Shown piece after piece: positions 17,160 to 25,400 of a stretch of 60,461 nt of DNA (the stretch's first letter is position 1; every line of letters begins with the position of its first letter). Where the stretch lies: positions 1 through 60,461 of the forward strand of contig WTHQ01000025.1 in NCBI GenBank assembly GCA_011523055.1, read 5' to 3'. Under the pieces are notes generated by a model that worked only from the letters and a program-made list of their open reading frames with translations, did no database searches and was not told the origin of the DNA. The position numbers were made by a program, and so were the translations under genes. The stretch comes from Methanobacteriota archaeon. Its GTDB lineage: Archaea; Thermoplasmatota; Poseidoniia; Poseidoniales; Thalassarchaeaceae.

Positions 17160-18548
17160 ATGGCAACCTCGGGGCTGGTGACCTTGGAGAATGGTGTGAG
17201 AATCAGAGTTCTCAACCCAGGGGAAAAGGATACTCTGGATCTGGAATTGGATCAGGAGGCAAGTTGCCTGAGCCACACGGGAACCGGGTTTCACGTTGGG
17301 TACCCAAATGGTCAGATCGATCATGTATCTCACTCCGGGGTCGAGAATGTATTGACACTGGAAGCACCGATCACGAAGATAGCAGGCATGGATGACTCTG
17401 CTTGGGCGCTTGACGAAGAGGGATTAGTTACATGGTTCGACAAAAATGGAAATTACAGGTCCATAGAGGGGATGGAGGAGATCGTCGATATATGCCATCA
17501 TGGGCGGCACCTAGCTGCGACTGGGGCCTTCGGCGGGCTTTACATGATTACCGGCCACTCCGTCATACACTCCTCGATTGCCAGAGAGGGCTCTACAGAG
17601 GTCTCAGGCCCCTTCGTCTTCTTGCCATCCGGGGTCTTGGTCGCTTATCGACGGTCACTTGATGAGATCAGCGATGAGAGGCCCGAAAACAGGTTGGAGT
17701 GTTGGAGCACCTCCAAGGGGCTGATCCACACCCATGAGGTAGACAGCCCTGTGGCCTCCATAACAAGCAAGGAGGGGGGAGTGGCCATCGGGGACGAGCT
17801 CGGGTCCGTCACCTCCCTACGGGAATCGGGCCACTCATCTAATGTCAGAATCGATCAACAAAAGGTCAATCTGACCTACTACTCCGACGGGCTAACGCTT
17901 GCAGGCGCATGGTTTCACGTCTACGGGATTCGAGACGGGGAGGTGAGGTGGAAGGCGGAATTCGATGGCATGCCATCAATCTGCTCGAAGTTAGAGGACG
18001 GGCGAATCGCGATCGTGTGCAAAAACCCCTCGAATGGGAATACATCAATTCATGCCCTAGACCCGAATGGTGAAGTCGTCGAGGAGATACCAGTAGCCCC
18101 TGATGCTGAGGGAAAGGTTGGGGTAGACTACGAGATCGATGATGAATCTAGGTTCGAGCATTCTCCCGGAGATGCCTCTGAGTTGCTCAATCAGATGGTT
18201 GAGGAGGTTTCCAGGCCAGTGGTAGAGGAAGAAGAGGTCGACCTCCTCGTCGAGCTATCCTCGACGGCCAGGAAAATCAACCTCCCCCCTGTTGCTGACG
18301 CTGGTGAGGACAGGACATTGAAATCAGGCCCGGATGGAACGCTCGTCGTTCTTTTGGATGGGTCGAGGTCATACGATCCTGATGGCGACATCGCCACCTT
18401 TGAGTGGGTCGATGAAAGGGAGCGCGTTATTGGGAGGACCCCATCAATTAAGGTCAGGCTGGGACAGGGGACGCACCCGTTCACGCTAAGGGTCACCGAC
18501 GACAAAAACTCCGCTTCGGAGGCGATCGTGACCATCAGGATAACTTGA
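17160..18548 (+). CDS. Hypothetical beta-rich protein with C-terminal PKD-like domain
   Basis: This protein of about 462 residues has no signal peptide or membrane helix. Residues 1-320 look like short repeated beta strands (a possible WD/propeller-like fold: 'WALDEEGLVTWFDKNG', 'GEVRWKAEFDG'). After an acidic linker (about 345-370) the last ~90 residues form a PKD-type Ig fold: PPVADAGEDRTL, LDGSRSYDPDGDIATFEW, ending TLRVTDDKNSASEA. The ATG at 17160 was chosen; a GTG at 17094 is also in frame. It lies just upstream of the FabI-megasynthase cluster but is separated by 77 bases, so co-function is unproven. Confidence 0.55.
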   Translation: MATSGLVTLENGVRIRVLNPGEKDTLDLELDQEASCLSHTGTGFHVGYPNGQIDHVSHSGVENVLTLEAPITKIAGMDDSAWALDEEGLVTWFDKNGNYRSIEGMEEIVDICHHGRHLAATGAFGGLYMITGHSVIHSSIAREGSTEVSGPFVFLPSGVLVAYRRSLDEISDERPENRLECWSTSKGLIHTHEVDSPVASITSKEGGVAIGDELGSVTSLRESGHSSNVRIDQQKVNLTYYSDGLTLAGAWFHVYGIRDGEVRWKAEFDGMPSICSKLEDGRIAIVCKNPSNGNTSIHALDPNGEVVEEIPVAPDAEGKVGVDYEIDDESRFEHSPGDASELLNQMVEEVSRPVVEEEEVDLLVELSSTARKINLPPVADAGEDRTLKSGPDGTLVVLLDGSRSYDPDGDIATFEWVDERERVIGRTPSIKVRLGQGTHPFTLRVTDDKNSASEAIVTIRIT

Positions 18549-18625
18549 CTGATTCGATCCTGCCAACGGAATCGAGGCCCAACGGTCAAGAACCCCTACC
18601 TTTGGAATTAGGTACGGTAGTAAGC

Positions 18626-19429
18626 ATGGTTGATTCCATCCTGAAACTCGATGGAAAAACCGCACTGGTGTTTGGCGTAGCGTCGGAGGAGAGCATCGCA
18701 TACGCGATTTGCAAGAGCCTGTCATCTGCAGGTTGCGACCTGGTGCTGGGTTTCCAACCAAGGTTCAGGAGCAGGATACAACAATTGTTGCCAAGCCTTC
18801 CTGAGAACACACAGATTCACCCGATAGACGTCGACAAGCCAAATTCCATTTTGGAGTTCTACGAGTCTTGGCAGTCAGATTCACCCGGAGAGAAGGCCGA
18901 CATAATCGTCCATGCCATTGGCTTCGCCCCAAGGGAGGCATTTGACAGAAACCTCCTCTTCGTGGACGGAGATCCGATAGACACCGCCTTGAGGGTCAGC
19001 GCACATAGCCTCCAATCGATACTCAGAGGGGCGCTACCTCACCTGGCACCGGAATCCTCCACGATCACTTTGACCTATGCCGCAAGCACAAGACACGTCC
19101 CGAGCTATGGCCTCATGAGCATAGCAAAAGCAGCACTTGAGGCATGGGTCCGCGAGATCGCAGCCAGACTTGGGCCCGATGGCCACAGGGTCAATGCAAT
19201 CAGCGCTGGCCCAATCAAAACCCTGGCCGCATCCGGAATCCCCGGCTTCGAGGGGATCCTCGACCACGTGGAGAGGAACTCCCCCCTTAGAAGAAATGTC
19301 AGCCAGATGGACGTTGCAGGTGCTGCGACCTGGCTAGCCAGCCCACTGTCATCTGGCGTGACAGCCCAGGTAATCCATGTCGACTCCGGCTACAGCTCTA
19401 CCATGGTACCAGAAGATGTGAACAGGTGA
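18626..19429 (+). CDS. fabI: Enoyl-[acyl-carrier-protein] reductase, FabI type
   Basis: This SDR-fold protein of about 267 residues has the specific FabI hallmarks: the nucleotide loop GVASEESIAYAICKSL, and the catalytic array Y151, Y161 and K168 with the FabI spacing (Tyr-x9-Tyr-x6-Lys) in TYAASTRHVPSYGLMSIAK. FabI reduces trans-2-enoyl-ACP with NAD(P)H. The ATG at 18626 gives a start like other FabI proteins; an in-frame ATG at 18563 and other upstream codons are not conserved-looking. It ends 7 bases before the megasynthase, which lacks its own enoyl reductase domain, so it is very probably the trans-acting reductase for that enzyme. Confidence 0.88.
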   Translation: MVDSILKLDGKTALVFGVASEESIAYAICKSLSSAGCDLVLGFQPRFRSRIQQLLPSLPENTQIHPIDVDKPNSILEFYESWQSDSPGEKADIIVHAIGFAPREAFDRNLLFVDGDPIDTALRVSAHSLQSILRGALPHLAPESSTITLTYAASTRHVPSYGLMSIAKAALEAWVREIAARLGPDGHRVNAISAGPIKTLAASGIPGFEGILDHVERNSPLRRNVSQMDVAGAATWLASPLSSGVTAQVIHVDSGYSSTMVPEDVNR

Positions 19430-19436
19430 GACTCAC

Positions 19437-22400
19437 ATGGGCGACCCTATCAACGACGCTGGCACGTTCGAGCCAATAGCCATTGTAGGGATAGGGGCGA
19501 TTCTACCAGACGCGCCTGACGCATCCTCCTTCTGGGAGAACGTGATCTCAGGGAGGGCATCGATCAGGGAACTCCCTGAACATCGTTGGAGGGCCGAGGA
19601 CCACTGGGAGCAGGGAGGGCCGAAGAACGTCTCTGAGGGTAAGACCTACAGCAAGATAGGTGCATGGGTCCATGACTATGAGTTTGATTGGAAGAGATGG
19701 AGGATACCTCCTGGATCCCTGCCCCAGATCGACATCTGCCAGCAGTGGGCCGTCAGTGTGTCGGCCGCTGCCTTGGAGGATGCAGGCTATCTGGGCAATC
19801 GCGCTACTTCCGAGCTGCCGCGGGAGTCCACTGGAGTGGTTTTCGCAAACGCACTGGGGGGCGAGAACCGAACACGATCAACAGAGAGGGTCCTGATAGA
19901 TCGCTACGAGAGACACGCGAAGGAGGCAGGGATACCTGACGAGGCCTTCTCGAGGTTCAAGGCCTCGGTACTCGAAGGCGCACCAAGGGTCGACGAGGAC
20001 ACCATGCCCGGGGAACTGGCCAACGTCGTGGCAGGAAGGGTGGCGAACATGCTGGACCTCAAGGGCCCCAATTTCACAACGGACGCAGCCTGCGCCTCGG
20101 CCATGGCAGCCGTCATGGACGCTTGCCATCTCCTCCACAGCGGACAGGTGGAAGTAATGATTGCGGGAGCTGCAGATCGAACGATGGATCCCGCGACCTT
20201 CGCTAAATTCAGTGCGATCGGGGCCCTATCGGCGACCAAGTCCGTCCCCTTCGACAGAAGAGCCGACGGCTTCGTGATGGGGGAGGGAGCTGGCGCATTG
20301 GTCCTCAAGAGGTTGGACGACGCGATAACGGCCGGCGACAGGATATACTCAGTCATCAGAGGGATAGGAGCCAGCAGCGATGGGCGTGGCAAGGGGATAA
20401 CTGCGCCAAGCCAAGGCGGGCAGGCACTTGCGATCAACAATGCCTACAGCCAGGCTGGCTACCCTGTATCAAGCGTCGAATTGATCGAGGCCCATGGTAC
20501 CTCCACATCAGTCGGCGATGCCACCGAGCTGGCATCGCTCTCCTCTGTGTACGGCCAGTCGAACCTGCCGGGCACCGTAGCGGTGGGCTCGATAAAGTCG
20601 CAGATCGGGCACCTCAAGGCCGCAGCTGGACTTGCCGGGATCCTCAAGGCTTCATTGTCCCTTCACCATCGGACAATACCCCCCTCTGCTGGGTTCGAAC
20701 AGCCCAACGAGACTGTACCGTGGTCGGAGGTGCCCTTCTACGTCCCAACAGTGGCAGGAGATTGGCCCAAGCCTACGAGCAATCCACGTAGGGCTGGAGT
20801 CAGCGCGTTTGGATTCGGAGGAACGAATTTCCACGTGGCCCTAGAACAATACGATCCAGAAGCTCACAGCAGGGTCTCAATGTCGTGGAAGGCCATGAAG
20901 CAACGCCAAAGAGCCGATGGCCAAGGACAGAGGCCCACCGCACTCACCTGGGACCATCTAAAGGCACTCGAAGGAGGGGTCCTCTTGGTGAATGGAAGCT
21001 CAACAGAGGCCGTTGTAGAGAGGCTGAATGACGCCTATCTGGAGCTTTTCGACGGAACTACGAATTTCGATGATTCTCCCACTGGGAAGAGGCTCTCCAA
21101 AGCCCTACCAGCAGCGTCTAGGAGATTCAAGCCAGAGGGCATAAGGCTCTCCATTGTCGCAACTAGCTGGTCCCAATTGGAAAAGAGGATAACCTTGGCC
21201 AAAGAGGGGATCGCCGACCCAGGTAGGCGCTCATTCCTAGAAAGCCAGCAGATACTGCTCGAGGAGTCCCCACTGGACCCAGGGGCAAAGTTGGCCCACA
21301 TGTATCCTGGTCAGGGCAGCCAGTATCTTGGCATGACTCTCGATTTGGCCCAGAGGTACCATGTGGTCGCGTCCACATGGAAGGAAGCCGACGAGATCAT
21401 GGCGCCCATCATCGGGGAATCGCTCTCTGGCATGGTCCTGAACAACAACCTAGCAGGGGAGGATTTGGAGCTCGCCCAGATAAGGTTGACACAAACAGAG
21501 TTCACTCAGCCAGCCATGCTCACAGCGGATCTCGCGATAGATCGCCTGCTAGCAGCACACGACATTGTCCCTGACATGGTTGCAGGCCATAGCCTTGGGG
21601 AGTATGCGGCCCTGATGGTCTCGGGCATCCTAAGCTTCAACGACGCGATGAGCGCAGCGGCCGCCCGCGGAACCGAGATGGGCTCGGTGGAGGTTCCCGA
21701 CAAGGGGCTCATGGCTGCGGTTGGCGCTCCGGCCAGCAAAGTGGAGGAGGCCCTACGAACGATCGATGGCTACGTCATACCCGCCAACAGGAACAGTCCA
21801 GTATCGACAGTCATTGCAGGAGAGACCCAAGCAGTCCAATCTGCTTCCAAGATGCTCTCTGACCTCGGGGCCACGGTGATCCCACTGCAAACCAGCCACG
21901 CATTCCACACAGACATAGTCTCACCAGCCAATGAACCCCTCCGCCGTTTCTTGGAGTCAGTAGACCTCTCCCTGCCAAAAATCCCGGTGACGGCGAACGT
22001 CGACGGGTCGTTCTACCCAATGGAGTCAGAGAATCCAATGGAATCGATACTCGAGAAGTTGGCCCCTCAGATGTCATCGCCCGTCAATTGGATCGACCAG
22101 ATCGAGACGATGCACGGGGCCGGGGCGCGAATCTTCCTTGAGGTGGGTCCCAAGCGCGCCTTGTCTTCAACCGTGACCGCGATTCTGGGCGAGGGGGCGA
22201 AGGCCTCGTCGACAAATCACCCCAAGGTCGGAGGCATTGCCACGTTCCTTGGCTCAATCGCATTCTTGGCGGTCAACGGGAAGGGCCCGGTCATTGACGA
22301 GTGGGGACATGGACTCCTGTCTCCAGAGTTCATGGAACCACCTTCCGACATTGACCTCGCCGCCGAGAGTCAGCAGTTGGAAGCGCTCAGGACAAGATCG

Positions 22401-25400
22401 AGACCGCTGCCGGGGAGCGGAGCCATCCCGGATACCACGACAACAACACGAACCAGTGGTAGAACCCGGGAACCAAACCCCGATCATGGCCTGGTCGCCA
22501 GCGCATTGGCGGACATAACAGGCTATCCCAAATCGGTTCTGGTTGGGAATGTAAGCCTAGAGGAGATCGGCGTTAATGAAACAAGCCTCCGCTCAGTCCT
22601 CCGCGGCTTTGGCCATCATTCCGCTGACATGGAGTGGGAATCAGGCAAATTTTCCACTGTGGCGGATGTGGAACGGGCAGTCTCGATCCAACCCGATGAC
22701 GAACCACGACCGATCGATGCAGAAATGGAGCCCCCTGTGGTCAGTGGCATCTCACTTGGGGTGCCGGGGATGGACGAAGTCTTCGACGAGGGAGTTTGGG
22801 AGGCTATCCTAGAGGGCAGGAATCTGATCTCTGAGATACCAGACGAGATGAAGCAGAGGCTAGTTGACCAGAACATAGTCCGCTTGGTGAAAAGTGAAGA
22901 CGGAACGTCCAGGCTGGTGCCCGCAGACAGCTTCGACAGGGTGCCACAGCTCGCAGGGGTCGGTGGAAGGTTCGATCTAACCGAGCAGTATGGCATAGAC
23001 GAGAAACTGGTCGAGGCTTTTGACATTGCAACCTCATTGGCATTCGCCTCAGGTCTTGAAGCCCTGAAGGACGCTGGATTGCCATTGTTCCCCGTGGAGC
23101 AGTCAAACAGCAGTGGCCTAAGGGTGATACGCGGTTGGAACCTACCTGAGGGCGAGAAAGACAGAACGGGGGTGATATTTGCCTCCGTGTTCCCCGGATT
23201 GGAGAAGGCAATAGAACACGCACTACGTAGGCAATCAACCGAATACGACAAGTTCGACAGAAAGTACCTCCTCCAAGTTCTGTCGATGGGCCACAGCCAA
23301 TTCGCATCTTGGATAGGCGCCAGGGGGCCGAACCTCGCGATCAACAACGCCTGTGCCTCAACCCCTGCGGCCTTTGCGATCGCGGAGGACTGGATGGCCA
23401 GGGGGAGGTGCGACAGGGTCGTCATAGTAAGTGGGGACGACTCCACCTCCGATGTCCTGATGCCATGGGTCGGTGCTGGATTCTCCGGTGCTGGTGCCCA
23501 CGCTATGGGCAACGATGTCACGCAGGTCGCACTGCCCTTTGACGCACGTAGGCACGGGATGCTCCTAGGGATGGGTGGCGCCGGCTTTGTTCTCGAGAGA
23601 AGGAGTGACGCAGAAGTCCGGGGAGTAACTCCCTACGTGGAGTTGCTTGGCGCCGAGATAGCCAACAGCGCCTTCCATCCCACAAGGCTCGACACAGATC
23701 ACGCCGCGTCGGTCATGGAGTCATTCGTCGGTCGGATGGAGCGAAAGTGGAAGATCGAAAGGGGGGAGATGGCTGATAGGATGACATTCATGTCACATGA
23801 GCCGTATACCCCTCCCCGAGGTGGTTCTGCATCCGCCGAGGTCAGCGCCTTGAGGCACGTCTTCGGCGATAAGGCCTCGCAAATCCTCATCACGAACGCG
23901 AAGGGGTACACAGGCCATCCGATGGGCGTAGGATTGGAGGATGCGGTTGTAATCCGTAGCCTCGCCGCTGGTGTCTTCCCCCCAGTCGCCAACTACGAAG
24001 TCGAGGACAAGCAGCTAGGAGCTCTGAACATATCCAGGGGAGGGCCAAGGAACATCGATCTCGCATTGAGGCACGGGGCTGGTTTCGGCAGTCAGATCGC
24101 GTTGACCTTCTTGAGGAAGATCGCGAATTCCGATACAGAGAGGTTCGACCTCCCAAGGATCACCCAGTGGGCACTGGAGTCCAGTGGTGGGAAGAGCGTC
24201 ACATTGAGGGTATTAAGGAGGAAGCTCGTCGCTTTCGTCGATGCCGATGGCGATTTAGTCGGTGGCGTCACTGGAGAGGCATATGACCCTCCTGGGGTGA
24301 GGTCCGAGACTCCCTTGGAGGTCAGAACTTCAATCTCGGACAAGGACAGGGAACTACCGGTCTCTACCGATGAGAATCGGATCAAGGAAGCCAGAAAACC
24401 GATCAAATCGAAGTCACTGCAACCCGATGGTGGCATCAATCGCGCTGACAGTGAAGTCCTCAGGATCGTCTCCGAATCAACGGGATATCCTGAGGAATTC
24501 ATCGAGCTGGACGCGGACATGGAAGGGGAACTAGGCATAGATTCAATCAAGCAGGCAGAGATCATGGCCGAGATACGGGATCGATTCTCGCTCCCAATCG
24601 ATGAGGACTTCCAGTTGAGGGAGCATCCGACCCTGGGCCACGTGATCGGCTACATCGAATCGTTCTCGAACCCGGAAGGGAGGGGGGGCCGGTTGGAGGA
24701 ATATGACCAGACTATCGGGCAAGTAGAGACGAATTCAGTGGCGCCGCTTCAATCGGATACGCCAGATGCGCCGGATGAGGATGTCCTCCGTGCCATCCTC
24801 CCCATCGTAGCGAAGCATACCGGCTACCCCGAGGAATTCCTCGAGTCGGATGCCGACATGGAGGGGGAGCTTGGGATTGACTCAATCAAGCAGGCAGAGA
24901 TAATGTCGGACATAAGGGCCCTTTACAACCTGGAGCTGGATGAGGACTTCCAGATCAGGGAGTACCCGACACTCGGGCACGTGGCAAATTATGTCGCCGG
25001 GTATAACGATCCCAGGGCTGTAGATACAGTGCCAAAGCCAACGGAGGAAGAATCGGAGCGAACTGGAACGATTTACCGACATGAAATTTCAGATGAGGAG
25101 CTATGCCCCCTCGAGATGGGAACCCTCCCCTCAGTGGTTCTTGTAACCAGGGATCCACATGGTCTCTCAGAGTCCTTGGTCGAACGCATATCCTCGATGG
25201 GGGGCAAGGCCAAGGCCATTGATGGGGCCATTGAGATAGATGGGAGCACCGAAGGAGCCTGCATAATCCACATGGCCCCAGTCGGGGCAGAGGGCGATCT
25301 GGGCTCTGATCCAGATCCAATGTCCTGGACCCTCGGTGCCTTCGACCTGCTGAAGGACATAGACCGACTCCCACAGGGCGTCATTGGGAGAGTCGTCACA

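Noticed and set aside
22616-23521. 301-codon minus-strand frame opposite the second ketosynthase
   Set aside because: Ser/Arg/Pro-rich translation without motifs; the plus strand encodes conserved KS residues throughout.
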